Source of the DNA: Carposina sasakii
Taxonomy: Eukaryota > Arthropoda > Insecta > Lepidoptera > Carposinidae
Assembly: GCA_014607495.2 (NCBI GenBank)
Contig: CP053153.1
Span: forward strand, 11,718,001 to 11,782,000
Reading direction: 5' to 3'
Length of the DNA: 64,000 nt
Shown: piece by piece, positions 34,953 to 48,500 of the stretch
Layout of the letters: every line of letters starts with the position of its first letter
How positions within the stretch are numbered: position 1 is the stretch's first letter
Made by a program: the position numbers and the translations under genes
Notes under the pieces: model-generated
What the model saw: the letters and a program-made list of their open reading frames with translations, nothing else
Databases searched by the model: none
Told to the model about the DNA's origin: nothing

Positions 34953-35270
34953 AGTTGAACAATGGACTTACGGGTTACTTTATGAGACGTTGTTTTAAAA
35001 GTTTTAATTATGTTGAATAATTTCGTCTTTAGATTATGCTGATCTTCATTATTTTCTAAACGGTTTAATTATTTTTCCTCCATTAGGTATAGGGAGGTTT
35101 TAATATTTTATTATTTTTATCATTAACTAATTTATATCTAACTGACTAAATTATATTATTATGTTGTGTAGTTTTGTAAAAAATATTTCAGTCATAAATA
35201 CGCACACGCATTGTGCGAAGATAATTAATTATCTTTGAGGAGAATAAATTAATTTGCGTATTTTTTGTTT
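34953..35270 (+). promoter_or_regulatory. 3' UTR of the WD40 gene with poly(A) signal
   Basis: The sequence after the stop is AT-rich and has no ORF. An AATAAA hexamer sits at 35243-35248, about 290 nt after the stop, and is followed by a T/GT-rich stretch (GTATTTTTTGTTTTTAC), the usual downstream element. Later AATAAA copies (for example near 36280) would allow longer forms. Confidence 0.55.
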
Positions 35271-38200
35271 TTACTTTGAGAACCAAGCATGTAAAATTAT
35301 TGTACCTACGTTTGTAAATTTTAATTATTTTATTATTTAAATTAACTATTTGTTTCATTATTATTAATTAACTAGTTATTCATATTCTACGACTATATTT
35401 TTTTGTAAAAAATAACGAAAATTTAATAATGATTCGTACTGTTAGTGTAATATTTAGATTTCCTGCCTCTAAGCATTGTGATCTATTAGTGTAGCTTCTT
35501 AACTTTAAATATTAGACCAGTTTCTAGTTTAAAACTTTACTTGTTTACCGTAGGTATTTCCTGCAAATCAACACTAAGTATATTCTCATATCGACTTTTT
35601 GAACCCAGTGTGGTCGTAAGTAGCCTACAGCAGTTAGACTTACGCTCTTTTTTAAATTTTACGCAATGATAGGAAATATAGTCCAATTACCAGAAACCAG
35701 CTTTCAAAATTACCTTATATTTAGGCAAAGTTTTGTTTTTTTTTTCAGAAACTGGTTACTATAACTATTACTAGCTTTTAAAAATAACATACTTTAATTC
35801 AATGAAGTTGGCGTACTTATATTAAACTTGTTTTAATTATTATAACTGCAAAATGAAGAAGAACATTTTTTAAGCCCTCAGCGTCTTGAAGCTTAAAGTA
35901 CACAAATTATGCTCATTAAATGAAAAACAGCGCATAATTATTGTTTTTTCGTTTAAATGAGTTCGTCAAGCGCCATGTCTTAGTAAGTTCTAATCTCAAA
36001 CTGGGAAGTAAGTAGACTGCAACTTGTATGAGTTAAGGTTAACACCTATGCGTTACCTACGAATGAACCTTGTAGACGTTTACGATGTAGAAAGAGAGAG
36101 AAGTAGAAATGATTCAAGTATGAAAGAGATTGTGCACTTTCACAAAAACTTTAAGTTACTTTTTATTCATTTTTGGCTTTGTGTTCGATTTTTTGTGACT
36201 TTTAATAAGGTTTCTGTAAGGTTTTTAGCTCTGCTTTACAATAAATTCCTATATTTGCGATATGAATACAAATAGGAATAAAATTATTTTGTTTCTGATA
36301 CGTCGTATCTTACATTAATAAAATTCTGGAAATTGCAATAGGAGCATTAAAGCTGGCAACATTCAAAAAAATGTAATACTATTCAAGAAGTTAGAAGAAG
36401 AGTTTACGTCTAGTCAAAAATTTTCGGTTAATTTAAGCCAAAAGTTTTGTGTCCCATATTTTTATTCTAGATACTTACCAAAGTTAGTCGCAGTTTATAT
36501 ATTTTATTTATTAACATTTTCAATATATCTATCCTAGTTACCAATATATTTAAAGAATTTTATTTTATATTTATATTATCTACAACATAATAAAATATAA
36601 GTAATATAAGTAGGTAATTAGAACTAATGCATACCTAACCCTTCAATTAAAATTATTTATTGGCGGAAAATATATCTCGAAATAATTTAATAAGAAAGAA
36701 ACAGTTTAATCACTTTAACAAATCAATATTAAAGATAAATTTTCTGCAAATAAATGTATATAAACTAGTGTTTTTTCCAAGCTGTGATCCCTTATAAAGA
36801 CTTCTATATAAGTACATATAAAAATGGTAAAAATTCTACCTATGAGAGTTTAACCCTATGTAATTGTTATAATAAAGTTTAGATACCTACACTTTAAGCA
36901 CATACCCCTAAATACCCTTTGTACCTTTACACAATAAAAAAAACTAATGTATTACTAGAAAATTTATCTCAATCCACTGAACGATTTTTCAAATGACCTG
37001 AAGGATTAAATTGATTGAATCTGACTCAAACGATCGGCCCTAAAATAAATAAATAAAATGCATAATAACATTATTCGCGCTAAGCGTTGCTAACTTTTGT
37101 AACACATATCTAGCTAGACACTATTATGCACAATATCTGTGGAAATAAATGGGAATTTATCACGATTACAGAAGACATTATTAACCAGGATGTTGACTAA
37201 AAGTCTGTCGATTAAATGCGTTTACATGAAATCAAATAAAGGAAACACTCTACAAAACTAGTAGTTCTTGAGACCGAGTTTTTAATACCCGCCGACAGAC
37301 AGAGTCACACAAAGTTCTATTTTACAATTTAAACTTAGGATCATAAATTCGATCTGGCAGATTTTTTTATTCCAATTGTATTGTTTGTACCTCTTGGGCA
37401 AAGAAAAAGGATAACATTTCTAAGCATAAATTAGAAGTCACGATGTTTCTAACTCTGACGGCTTAGATAATGTAACTATTTACGACCGACAGCGAAGTTC
37501 GCAAAGTATAGAAAGGTTTTACTACACTATCTCTATGTCAGCGTCATCCCATACATTTTATACTTTGCTTTTGAGTAAGCTGAGCTTTACTGTGTCTCGA
37601 AAATCGTTACATTGTCTAATGTTTACGTAAGCCAAAAGACATAAACTATGTTTTCATGTCCTACCTTTAATGTACCTACTAATACCTACCAACGAACTAC
37701 ATTTTTAATCCCCATACTCATCCTAATCCGATCGATATCCCACGCCTTAACAAATATAATTCTAACGAATTAGGTAATTACATGATTGATATGTGAAAAT
37801 TCTAAAAATTGATGTTGTTCACATAAAAATTCGAATACTTATTAAGTAGTATTGAATAGAATAGTAAATGTATTGTGGCCACCCTGTTGTAAAATTGTTT
37901 TTAATAGCATTTATTTTATTTATGTACGAGTATATCGTTTAGGTAATTTAATTAAAGGAAAATCGACCACAGAACACATAAATTATAATATTATTTTGTT
38001 TTTATTTTTTAAATTCTATTAATAAAATCTTAGAATGAAATGAATGTGTAGTATTCTTCATAATTCTTTGAATTAATGTTGCTATTTAGATCAAATACGT
38101 GCGTTAAATTAGAAAATGCAATAATATTTAATAAGTAGTTGCACTTAATTGTAGTCGTAATGTAATGTTATACACTGAATTCTCTTCCAATTAAATCGAC

Positions 38201-39245
38201 AGTTTTATCACAGATCCTATTTATTACTTTATTCTTATATTCAAATACCTGGTCTTCTTCGGTTATTACTTTAATTTTAGTTGAAGAAACCTTTATCATA
38301 TTTCCAAAACTTTAAGTGACACTATCAATATCATGAGTAAAAAGAGAATTCGGTACTCTAACTACATCAGAAGACAAAACTTTTAAATAAGTACAATAAA
38401 ATCATAATTAAAAGCTATGATATTTACAATTCGTATGAATAAAAGCGAAATATAAATTTTTGACAAAACTTTAAATTTACAGTAAGATTAAATAAATCAA
38501 AATTAAATTACAAAGACACACGAGATTTTAAAGTTTTGTCTTTCGATGTACTTAAAATACGCAATAAGTTAATAATCGTTAGAAACTTTCACCTTGTTAA
38601 CTATTTGTATAAAATTTTATATATTTATTGTTCCTTACTCGTCACTAAAGTGAATTTTATTTTTACCTGTCGTGGTATATCTGAAATATATTCTCTGTGT
38701 TTCTTAACTGTGTTGTTTTATTTTTCACTAAGTAACGAGTACGAATACTTACCCCTAAAAAGATGCGAAAAGCAAATACTATAATGGTAAAAGATAATTT
38801 AAAAAAAAGTCGTAAAAAAATTGTGATAGGTACTGAAAGATACGTCGTAAGATACAGAATGCATCCATGTTTATTTTGTAATGGGGTTTCTTCATTATAA
38901 GTTTATTTACCCTTATTTTTTCTGAGAATAATTAACTTTCTACTCAGTAACAGTGCAACACGCTACCGTGAAAGCACAGATTTAAAAAAACCTACTGCAC
39001 GTCATCGTAATTACACGTCAAAGTTAAACTAGCTAGCTGTGCCACAATTCTATTCATGAAGTCCTTATTTTTTGCAGGCTAGACGAGCTTCGTCCACCTA
39101 AACTTTGAAAAACTCGTTAACTTCCATTATCTTTGGAATTTCGGAAATCGGGACGTACCTACCTCGTCATAAGAACATACTGTCAAGTATTACAGGTATT
39201 ACATGACATCATTCAGGAGTTCAGGACGTAACATTTTATACCTGT
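35271..39245. other. AT-rich intergenic region
   Basis: This contains long A/T runs and no ORF above 83 codons. A segment at 37458-37520 (GCTTAGATAATGTAACTATTT, GCGAAGTTCGCAAAGTATAG) is related to 9031-9100. No promoter for the downstream gene could be identified. Confidence 0.5.
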
Positions 39246-39352
39246 ATAGGGTTAATTTTAAAACATCAATAACCTCGCAGGACTAAATAGCTAAAATCAT
39301 AAATAAAATGTGACAAATTATCAAAACTCGTAGATTAAATGTTGTTGTTTAT
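39246..39352. repeat. MITE M4 left-arm relic
   Basis: It reads TAGGGTTAATTTTAAAACAT, CAATAACCTCGCAGGACTA and TCAAAACTCGTAGA, matching 57130-57260. Confidence 0.7.
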
Positions 39353-39358
39353 TACACC

Positions 39359-39445
39359 AGCGTGGTGACTATGGGCAAATCCCCACATGGTAGTCTTGTG
39401 GCGTACCCTGGGGTAGGCCTACGTCCAGCAGTGGACTGCAATAGG
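39359..39445 (+). mobile_element. family 3 repeat, 3' part
   Basis: It contains AGCGTGGTGACTATGGGCAA and TAGGCCTACGTCCAGCAGTG followed by GCTGATGAT, the 3' end in plus orientation. Confidence 0.65.
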
Positions 39446-39777
39446 CTGATGATCAGCGTATAAATAGGGCCGCTAAATAATCAATTCGTATACATACTTA
39501 TAAATTATTACTATTAATTAGGTATATTAACATAACTAAAGGAAGATATGATTGTGAGATAAGAACGAAAATAACACGACAAAATCATTTTGGTAATTGA
39601 CTTATTATCATTATTATACCTACAGTGTAAGCGAAATTGTCTATACAAAACACTCATAAAACGTACGAGTATAATTGAAAATAGTTTATTCCGTTAATTT
39701 TGTTTTTGTTTAGTCTTTGAGAATATCAAACAAAATCAAAATTTCTTTATTTGCAACATTAGTTGTACACATAATGT

Positions 39778-39885
39778 ACATCTCAACTATACCCTCAAAA
39801 TTGGTCAGAAGTGGCACTGTGTGGTTCTATCGGCCCTTGGTGCTCTGCCTACCCCGTAAGGGATAAAGGCGTGATTATATGATGA
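39778..39885 (-). repeat. family B repeat, antisense, truncated
   Basis: It starts at CATCTCAACTATACCCTCAA and ends GTAAGGGATAAAGGCGTGAT, then a GATGATTATGATGATGATAA microsatellite. Confidence 0.72.
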
Positions 39886-40527
39886 TTATGATGATGATAA
39901 TAATACAGTCAAGTTAAAATTACAAAGTAATAAAAAATAACTATAGCTAACAGGAGTAATATACAGATGTTGCGAATACACGTTGGTATCGAGGAACAAG
40001 CATGCTGAGTCTGACAAGTCTGTACACTTTATTGAACTAGATACTTTATCATTTATGGTAATCTTTATAAAAACTTGGTATGTTGCAGAAATGCAAAGGG
40101 TTGTGATTAAAATCTTAATTGTTACGTAAATTGCGCCAATTAGGCTAATGAACATAAAATTAATCTTAGTTTTATTGCAAACACGAGCTATAGGCCTAAA
40201 AGTTTTTTTTAAATAAAGTGAGTTTTACTACTCTGTCAATGAAACTATGCAGCAGCACGGCGCTTAGTAGTTTGATAATAACAGATATCTAGTAAATATT
40301 GGTTGACCACCTGAATACGTTATTATATTGCCAATCTAATCGTAAAACGATAAAAGTTATCAATGTTATTTAGCATAGAATTACTATTAATACTAAAATT
40401 AGTCGCATTATTAACTTGTGCGTAGGCTGTTGTTTTTCTGAGTCAAACTATAACAAAAAAAAAGTGTTTTTGGGAAAATTTTGGTATTTCATAATGTAAC
40501 ATCATAATAATGTGACTAACATACACA

Positions 40528-41493
40528 ATGGCAAACACCACGGAAGTGGATAATGCAAATGTTAATAGATTACCTATTTGGGATTTGGATCAAGGAGGAC
40601 TAATTTATGGAGAAGACAGTGAATCCTGCCTGTTAACCAGACTTACATTCATCTTCAGCACTATAGGCATCATCTTATCTGCCTTCTCCATCTTACTGCT
40701 ACTGTTGACCGCGCTACTGTTCTCAGAATGGCGGAAGAACTACAAGAACAAACTCCTTATCCAATGCATGATTGCCAGGTTCTTGTACTCTCTGATGAGA
40801 TATTTCAACGATTTGACACGAGTTTTTGGATTTGCGGCCCCAGCTGCTCGCGAGGAATCCTCCGCTGTCACTGTGAACTATAATTGGTTCTTAATGGTGT
40901 CCACTGAAATGGCCATGGTGTGTTGGATGTTCGTCTTCAGCAGGAAAATGTATGACAGCCTCGTCAAAGTGTTCTACGTCGACGACTACAAGCTATGGAT
41001 GATTTCGCTTAGCGCGTGGCTCTTCCCCGTGCTAATAGGGTTAGTGATGCAAGTGCTGTTCATGCAAGAGAAAAATGTTAAGTTTTATATTGTTTATTTG
41101 ATACTAATCAAATGGCCGGTCCAGATTGCTAATGCGATACTATTGATTGCATCGTTGAAATCTATTTTAACGATCAACAAAAGCAGATCCGAGAACAATA
41201 TCCGAATCATTTTCGTGATTCTGTTTCTGATTTTCGTATTCTGTTTTCAACAAATTCTAGAAGATATAGGAAAGCTAATATATATAATCCTATTGTATAA
41301 CTACATGTACATGTCTAAAATATGGACTATTTATAGTATAATTGGCCTGTTCTATTGTGCCTTTGCAACATTGTTTTGGTTGTTCGGCAACGCGGAAACT
41401 AGAAAACTATGGAAGTTTCGTAGGAAATCCTATGTGAGACCACTTACTTTGGACTGTAGAATATCTATGCACAGGAACTCAGCATACGCCTAG
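40528..41493 (+). CDS. intronless seven-transmembrane protein with class B (secretin-like) GPCR features
   Basis: A single uninterrupted ORF of 321 residues ends in TAG. The ATG has a good context (CACAATGG). There are seven hydrophobic segments at about residues 39-66, 74-95, 118-140, 156-178, 185-211, 224-250 and 264-288, and then a basic tail (TRKLWKFRRKSYVR). TM5 (ILIKWPVQIANAILLIASL) resembles the class B pattern with a conserved P and N, and TM7 plus the following helix (GLFYCAFATLFWLFGNAE) resembles the class B TM7/helix 8. The N-terminus is only about 37 residues with an N-glycosylation sequon (NTT, residues 3-5), no signal peptide and no hormone-binding or methuselah-type ectodomain, so it would be an orphan or atypical receptor in a membrane. 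Lack of introns suggests a retro-derived or lineage-specific copy. The ORF is intact and has no close repeat partner in the window. A membrane protein is sure; class B membership is likely but not proven. Confidence 0.75.
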   Translation: MANTTEVDNANVNRLPIWDLDQGGLIYGEDSESCLLTRLTFIFSTIGIILSAFSILLLLLTALLFSEWRKNYKNKLLIQCMIARFLYSLMRYFNDLTRVFGFAAPAAREESSAVTVNYNWFLMVSTEMAMVCWMFVFSRKMYDSLVKVFYVDDYKLWMISLSAWLFPVLIGLVMQVLFMQEKNVKFYIVYLILIKWPVQIANAILLIASLKSILTINKSRSENNIRIIFVILFLIFVFCFQQILEDIGKLIYIILLYNYMYMSKIWTIYSIIGLFYCAFATLFWLFGNAETRKLWKFRRKSYVRPLTLDCRISMHRNSAYA

Positions 41494-41822
41494 CAGGATA
41501 AATCTAGGTTCTGCGCTACGGATGTCTACCTATGTTCAGACGCAAGCGGTAAAAGCAGTTCCGTGCGAGGCATACCCCTTTAGGTACCTAGGTACTAAAA
41601 ACTACGTTACTCTTACATGGGATGACTATACGGTGTACACAAAATTCAGGATACAAGTATAATTTCTATGCTTTTATAAGCACTAGTGTTCATACAATGG
41701 TAGTTTTTTTCCAACTTTACTATTGAAATATTTTTACAGCTGTTAATAACCCCAAATTTTTATGTATTGCGAATTACCGTGGAAGCTAGTAACAAACGAT
41801 TTGTTATAAAATTATTAATAAA
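41494..41822 (+). promoter_or_regulatory. 3' region of the seven-transmembrane gene with possible poly(A) signal
   Basis: An AATAAA hexamer lies at 41817-41822, about 325 nt after the stop codon, just before an antisense SINE. No other ORF or repeat is evident in between. The SINE may have contributed the signal. Confidence 0.4.
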
Positions 41823-41841
41823 GAAAATGGAAAAAATTTTT

Positions 41842-42095
41842 CACCCGAGTGGGAATCGAACCCACGACCACTGCAAACCGTGCCAGCCACTATAACCACT
41901 AAGCCACCGGGTCAATTACTCGGATGACGAATTTTACCATCTCTTTTCTAAATTACATATTGGCAACGTTATTCTTCATCCCGATAGCTATACACTAGCC
42001 AAATCTCGGCAAACAAAGCTGAATCCCTCAGCACAATGTTTAAAGATGAAACGATCAACCATATCCTAACGGATTACATTAATGGAGAAGTGTTT
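41842..42095 (-). mobile_element. tRNA-derived SINE (family 2), antisense
   Basis: The minus-strand head reads GACCCGGTGGCTTAGTGG with a perfect B box GGTTCGATTCC; the acceptor end is CACTCGGGTG. The roughly 180-bp tail matches 24361-24607. The head alone could be mistaken for a tRNA gene, but the anticodon region is not foldable and the tail is repeated. Confidence 0.85.
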
Positions 42096-42156
42096 TTTTA
42101 TAAATTTATCTTAGTCAACGATTTGTGTAAATTATCTACTTTTTTTAAATAGTCTA

Positions 42157-42480
42157 TGCTGTGTCCCACTGCTGGGTAAAGGCCTCCCCCATTTGAGCCC
42201 ACACTTGTCTTGTTCCCGCTATAGTGGCCCAATCCGGCAAAACTTATCCAGGTCGTCCCTCCATCTTCTCCTAGGTCTTCCCCTACGCCGGTTTCCGTCT
42301 GTAGGCACCCAATAAGTGACTATCTTTGCCCATCTGTTTGGGTGCATTCGACATACGTGTCCGGCCCAGTTCCACTTCAGTCTTGCGGTATGCATGCCAA
42401 CGTCAGAGACACCAGTTTTTGAGCGCAGTATGGTGTTCCTAATACGGTCTGTGCGCTTTACTCCCAGGATACTTATTAGT
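42157..42480 (-). pseudogene. RTE-type LINE 3' fragment (endonuclease-reverse transcriptase C-terminus)
   Basis: The minus strand reads SILGVKRTDRIRNTILRSKT, ARLKWNWAGHVCRMHPNRW, RRRGRPRRRWRDDLDKFCRI and, after a frameshift, WAQMGEAFTQQWDTA plus stop. The RIRN..IR..T.V.D, KW.WAGH, GRP..RW.DDL and QQWDTA motifs are hallmarks of the C-terminal end of RTE-like retrotransposon proteins in Lepidoptera. It is 5'-truncated and frameshifted. Confidence 0.87.
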
Positions 42481-44990
42481 ACAATTATTTTATTTTATGA
42501 TTATAATTTGTGACCCACCAGTACTAACTATATCTGTAACTGAATCTGTATATTTTTTCGGTGTATTTTTTGTTATTGAAATTAAAAAATATTGCCATAA
42601 TAGTTTATTCATTAATCATATTTAAAAGATATTGAACATTAATTATTTCCTCTCGATTTAGCATTAGATTTATAAATACTCCAATCCTAAATTTCCCACA
42701 TGTGATTTTTTATCGGATGAGTAATTAATCACTCCCACTTCCAAACAATTTTGTATATTATTGAATATTGCGATCATTATCTTCATAAACCATCAGTCAA
42801 ACCGTAGGTCCTACTCGTATCTTATTAACGTTATATCATTTCAATTAATCAAGACACGTAGTAATATATCAAAAGAAAATATGTTTATCTAACACATAAA
42901 GATATACAACATCAAGTTTGTCCTTTCTGACGGTTATGCGACCCTTGCTATTGAATCCGACGTTTACGTATGTATGTAGAAAGTAAATGGAGTCCTATGT
43001 TGATGTGGAGTTTCACTAGAAAACATTAACTGCATCTCCTTCCGTATATGATGTAAGAGACCACTAAGGAATGAGGAATTTTCTGACAAGTTAAAATAAC
43101 TGTCAAAAATAGATGGCCTGAGCGCTTCACCCTGCCCTCAGATAAATGATATACACCATCCCTAGCTGCTCCCCCTTCACCTCCCCCTGTACGTGTCCAA
43201 TAACAAAACAGAATTTCAGGACTCGTATCCAGGTGATTTGTACTATTTTTTTTACTTTTAATAGTTGTCAGGAAATCCCCTAATGAGGGGCGATTGCTCA
43301 GACAATGAGCTAGTTATAGAATATGAGTCTAGGATCTGACTACTCTTTTATGGGAATACAGTGCTCGAAAAATGTAGTCGAACCATTTATCTTGAGCTTA
43401 TAAAATTACACTTGAGAAGGTATGACCCTAATGTAGTAGGCTTGAGTTAATCTTTGCCGATGTGATTTATTTTCACGTTCACTTGATGAAAAGGGTTTTT
43501 AACCTAACATTTTTCTCAAATATTTTTCGAGGGTCGATCCTACTTCGGTCTAGTGCTTTATACGCCTGAGTGCTGGAATCGAGGCTTTTATTGTAAAATA
43601 TTTTTGTACGCGTAAATATGCGTTTACTCTATCAAGGTACTGTTGTTCAAATATTTATATTATACAGCTAGTCCAGAGTCTAAGAAAGGACACATTGTCA
43701 TGTAACTTTTTGTCCTAGGAAAGCATTTTTTCTCGGAAACGCCAACGGTATCGTCCACGTAAACATTAGAAGTTTAGTTTTTCTCGTATCAAAATTACCT
43801 AATTTGTTAAGATTGGTTTGTCCAATGTAAGTATGAATACCCACTATTATTATCTATAGCAGCAGTCAAAATAATTGAAGGATAACGAGAATTATCATGA
43901 TTACAAGGATAATTAAATAGATAAGATAATTTACCTACATATCTTATCATAACAATTTCTCTGTTATAAAAAATATATTATAAAAAATATTTTTTCTCTT
44001 TATTACACTTGGGCCCCGCTGTGCTTAACGTGGCAGCAGGATCCCCTTTGTAATCTTGCAATTGTGGCAAGCTACGCCATTATGAGAACATCGCCATGAG
44101 TATATAAATGAATATGCCCATGTATTTGGTTTAAAATAGAGACATACATGCAGGGTTTGTTAAGGGAATAAGCTATGAATAATAACATAGCCCGTTGAAG
44201 AGATCCTATCCACAAAGAGACTTGAAATCAAATGTAACATGTAACTGAACATTAATATTTTTTCAAACTGCTTCCTCTTGTACAATAGACGTACATCTAT
44301 AATAAAAAAGAGGTATAATATAATAGCGAAACCAACCTCATTATTATACATAACAAAGCCAACCCGGCTCATGACCGTAACACTCTATACTTACCTCCGT
44401 TCTAATTGGTCGCAACCCTAGCGGTACAAATTGGTTTTTAATTACACCCTAATTACTGCAGGGAGTGCATTACACGCTTTTACTAAAGCAAAAGATTTTA
44501 CATCTTAACTTAGTTGATGAGTAAACTAATTTTCTAAAGTAGTAAAAAGCCTTTTCAAAAAATGTATAGATTTTTTACACCGCATAAGTCATCTGGACCC
44601 TCATTTTAGAGGAGACGAAAAATCTTTCACTAAAAGCTCGTGGTGTTTCTCAAGTAAATAAAATATTCGACTTGTTATATAGCAAAACTATTGATTTGTC
44701 CGATTTACGTTTGTATAATTATGTATATTTAATTTCATGAAATATTTCCGCAAAAAAAATGCAATTTCTCAAATAATCCATTCAAATACTATCGCTACCC
44801 TCATTATTTTCACAGTAAAAAACCTCCGGCTTCGCTGATCCCGCGTTAAATCTCCGGGATAAATTTTATCCGGGATAATTTCCTTACACCTTTACGACTT
44901 CACGGCTGAAGTCGCTTTAATGAAAACATCGAACGGAGATTATGAGGCGTAAAGAATTATTAGGTGTAAAAGTTCGAAGGCTGTGTCAAT
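42481..44990. other. intergenic region, no gene seen
   Basis: It is AT-rich with eroded family A pieces (42955-43075, reversed; 44011-44090). ORFs are short and lack domains. Confidence 0.45.
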
Positions 44991-45003
44991 TGCTAGTACT
45001 AAG

Positions 45004-45168
45004 GCTGCGTTTCCACTGAGGCGGAGCGGTTAGGAGCGGTGCTCAGCGGTGCATGAATTGACCAATAGTGACTCGAAATCTCTTCAATCTCTCAGAAAGA
45101 GCATACGTCATGTTGTGATTGGTTAATTCATGCACCGCTAAACACCGCTCCTCTCCGCTCCATTTACC
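45004..45168. mobile_element. palindromic MITE with GGAGCGG arms
   Basis: The arms GCGGAGCGGTTAGGAGCGGT, CAGCGGTGCATGAATT and ACCAAT pair with ATTGGTTAATTCATGCACCG, CTAAACACCGCTCCTCTCCG. It is about 165 bp long. Confidence 0.75.
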
Positions 45169-45344
45169 TATAGTTTACATTTTTCTCCCCGCTATGCTAA
45201 ATGTTGCTGTGGGATTTTCTTTATAATTCTAAGTTACATTACATATATATTACATTACATATACAGTACGAAATATCTACAAGGTATGTAGTATACAGTT
45301 TTTTCTTATTCTCTGTTATTTTAATCGTTTACAGTAAAATATAC

Positions 45345-45515
45345 ATACATATAATCACGCCTTTATCCCTTATGAGGTAGGCAGAGCACCAAGGACCGCC
45401 AGAACCACATGGTGCCTCTTCTGACCAATTTTGAGGGTATAGTGTAGATGTACAAGTTCGGTTAGTAGTGACAGGTGGTCAGCCCATCGCCTACAAAACA
45501 CCAAGACCCTCTTAC
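45345..45515 (+). repeat. family B repeat
   Basis: It reads ATAATCACGCCTTTATCCCT, AGTTCGGTTAGTAGTGACAG and CAGCCCATCGCCTACAAAAC. Confidence 0.75.
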
Positions 45516-48500
45516 AGTAAAATATATTTTGATGAAATTGATTGATTGTATCTAAAAGTATCTGAAATAGATGTAGGTCATATGAATTATTTTTTGGGAA
45601 ATGGTTTTTAAATGGTGATGGTTTGACTAGTTGGTGACATCGCAACTTTCATACTATAGGGGCACAACTCGAAAAAAATTTGTATTGGGAAAATGCGTTT
45701 AAGATGCAGCCGTGTTTATTTTGTATCGAAATATTGTAAAAACTCGAAATCACAAAAGCCCGGTTTAAAGACTATATTTTTGTATTCCATCTTATCAACT
45801 GATCGTACATAACATGTAGATACGAGTTCTAGCATACATTGGAATATTGCTATTCGCAAGTTTACGACAAGAATATGGCGGTCACATTTGGATTATGAAA
45901 ACACATTTTAGTACCTATCCGCTTAATTAATCTGTCAATTTGCGGCATCGTAAAACACTGTCTGTTTTTATATCATAGAGGACGTTTATTTTCCCGGGAT
46001 CTAATATCATTGATATAGCAATAATGCTAAGAATAATGATCGGAGCGAAGACCTATCATTAATCTTAGCAAAAATGGGTTAGTATGAAGATTCAAGATAA
46101 CTATCCTAGGCTAAGTCAATGTACCAATTTTAAAAGTGAAAGCGAAGTTCGCATTATTATCGATCCATTATATCAATGAGAAAGCCTTAATTAAAACCCC
46201 ATTTACCTCCATGATACCATTTTCTTGAACATTCAAGATAAGAATAATTATTAAATGCAGTATGCCATTATTTACTAATTAAAACTTGAACAATGGGCAA
46301 AAATGGCAGTTCAGACCATGGCAGTCCTCTGTTTCTTCAATAAAATTCTATGTAACAGGCAAGAAAATGTATCTAAATGAGGATTTAGCTATGTTTTTAA
46401 ATCAAATTAAGTATTCTTTATTTGTGGATCATAGGTAAATGGTAAATTATAAGGTATTTGGTACATGCAAAAGTATCTCTATATCCTATCCGTGAGCGTA
46501 CAAAAATGTTAAATTCAAAATCAAATTCATATAACTTTGTGACTTCGCACAGAAATAATGATGGCTAGATAGCTGGTGTACAGGCCGTATTAAGAAACTG
46601 CTGACTCTTTGATTTTATTTATCGCTCTAAATCCAATGAATTCTTGTGACCTTTTCTCTGATGAAAACCGCTAACCGCCTCAAGAAACCTTTCTTTTGTA
46701 GAAGAAATTGAATTTCGTATATCATCGCAATAGATTGGTACTTCAAATAAATAGGATATTTAGTGGACTCTTTAACGTATGTAACTACATGTGGATACTT
46801 ATACCTATACACTGCTATGTTCCCAAAATGGGGTAACTAAAAAGTACAGGACCACGACGGAAATCCTAAAGCCACGTTTAACATAGCAGGACTTGATGTA
46901 AAATGCATATTATCAAAAACTGGCAAAATTCGCAAGTTTACAAAACAACTGCTTATACACAATATCTAATTCCGGATTTTCATTCAGATTTGATGACTTT
47001 CATTATTTTTAAGACCCTTGACTTTTTATGTCCGATTTCTAAATAGTGTTATTAAAAAAATATACTTGTCTACTATCACTAGAAATGCCATGAAATACTA
47101 TGCTTTTAGTGGCCGCTTTCTACCAAACCCAATAACCGGGTACCCACTTAAATCCGATAACTGATTGGATACGCTCTGAGGTGACCCAGTTCATTATTTT
47201 ATTGTTTTTTTATGGAGCCGCATCACGCGTTCTCCTAGACAAAAGTTACTCATAAGGTTTTCTTTCGGAGATGTACCTATTTATTAATCAAGAAAGCTAG
47301 TGCGGTCATCCGCCGAAAACTGGCATCAACAAAATAGTTCACTCCGAAAGTTGGGAATCTATCAGCATTTAAATATAACATGAATAATGAATATACATGC
47401 ATGTACCTACACACGACTGTGTGTTCAATAGGGTGTCCAAAACTCATCTTTTTCAGGGAAGACATGCATGGATCAAGATGCTGCTTGATGTATTCTAGTA
47501 AAGACCCACATCAGTACAGGATATTAATAAAACCTCAGTTAATTAAAATTACAAGTACAAACCGTAACCGATACGACCCACTCTATACGAATATAGCAAC
47601 ATAATAGAACCCATATCCCTCCAATATCCAATTTAGTTTGTATCTGTACGCTATTCCGGGTACAAGCTAAGAGCACTATACCTATTGACATATTGATATG
47701 TACTCTAAGCCAGGCTGGAAGCCATTCAATTAAACGTGTGGCTTGAATTGAACTCCAGTCACGTAGATTTTTTCGAAACTATCTGAAAATATATGATACA
47801 GTGTGCAGACTAGATAGACAGTAGCGCCGATGTGTAAGGACTATGTTAACTGTTAGTGAGGTGTAAATAACGGTAGGTACAATCACTACGGCAACTTGCA
47901 TCCTACCTCTATATTATTGGTATCAAAATTGGTCCAATATCAATATATAGGCAGAACCAGATCAAACTAAAGTTTCTATACCTATTTATAATTCCTTAAT
48001 AAAAAAAATGCATAAAAACAATGCGTGTTATAGAATGTCATATAATAACTAAAGACTTTTGTCGCCAGTGTGTATATGCCTATTTTCCTTATGTTTTTCG
48101 CTTTACAAATCCAAAGCTGAAAATGATAACATACTTTCCCATCTTCGAATTTCGTGGTTGGAGACCGTTGTTTTAAATAATTTATTCCGGGATTGGATCC
48201 CGCTGCCCTTGTGGAACAGGTGTGTCCTTTCAACATTCCATTTTGTGACGATATAACAAATACTTTGCAGGGGTGTCCCATTCGAGTTTAGGTTATTATC
48301 AAAATGGACGTAAATCATACATGGTAAGTAATATTCTACTTCCTAATACTACTTCAGACTAATTTTATAAACGTGAATGTTTGTAAAAATATGGAGATAT
48401 ATGGATGTTTGTTACTCCTATGAAACTTAACAATGGTATAGATAGTTTACACATACATAGTACGAGTAGAGTACCTACACAGTTCGCACGAACGTAGCGG

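Noticed and set aside
41842..41914. tRNA gene candidate (minus strand) with A and B boxes
   Set aside because: The same head is followed by the same non-tRNA tail at 24361 and 32050, so it is a SINE head.
45370..45645. 91-codon minus-strand ORF with CRRWADHLSLLTELVH
   Set aside because: The same peptide is read from the family B repeat at 13526-13732; it is dispersed repeat sequence.
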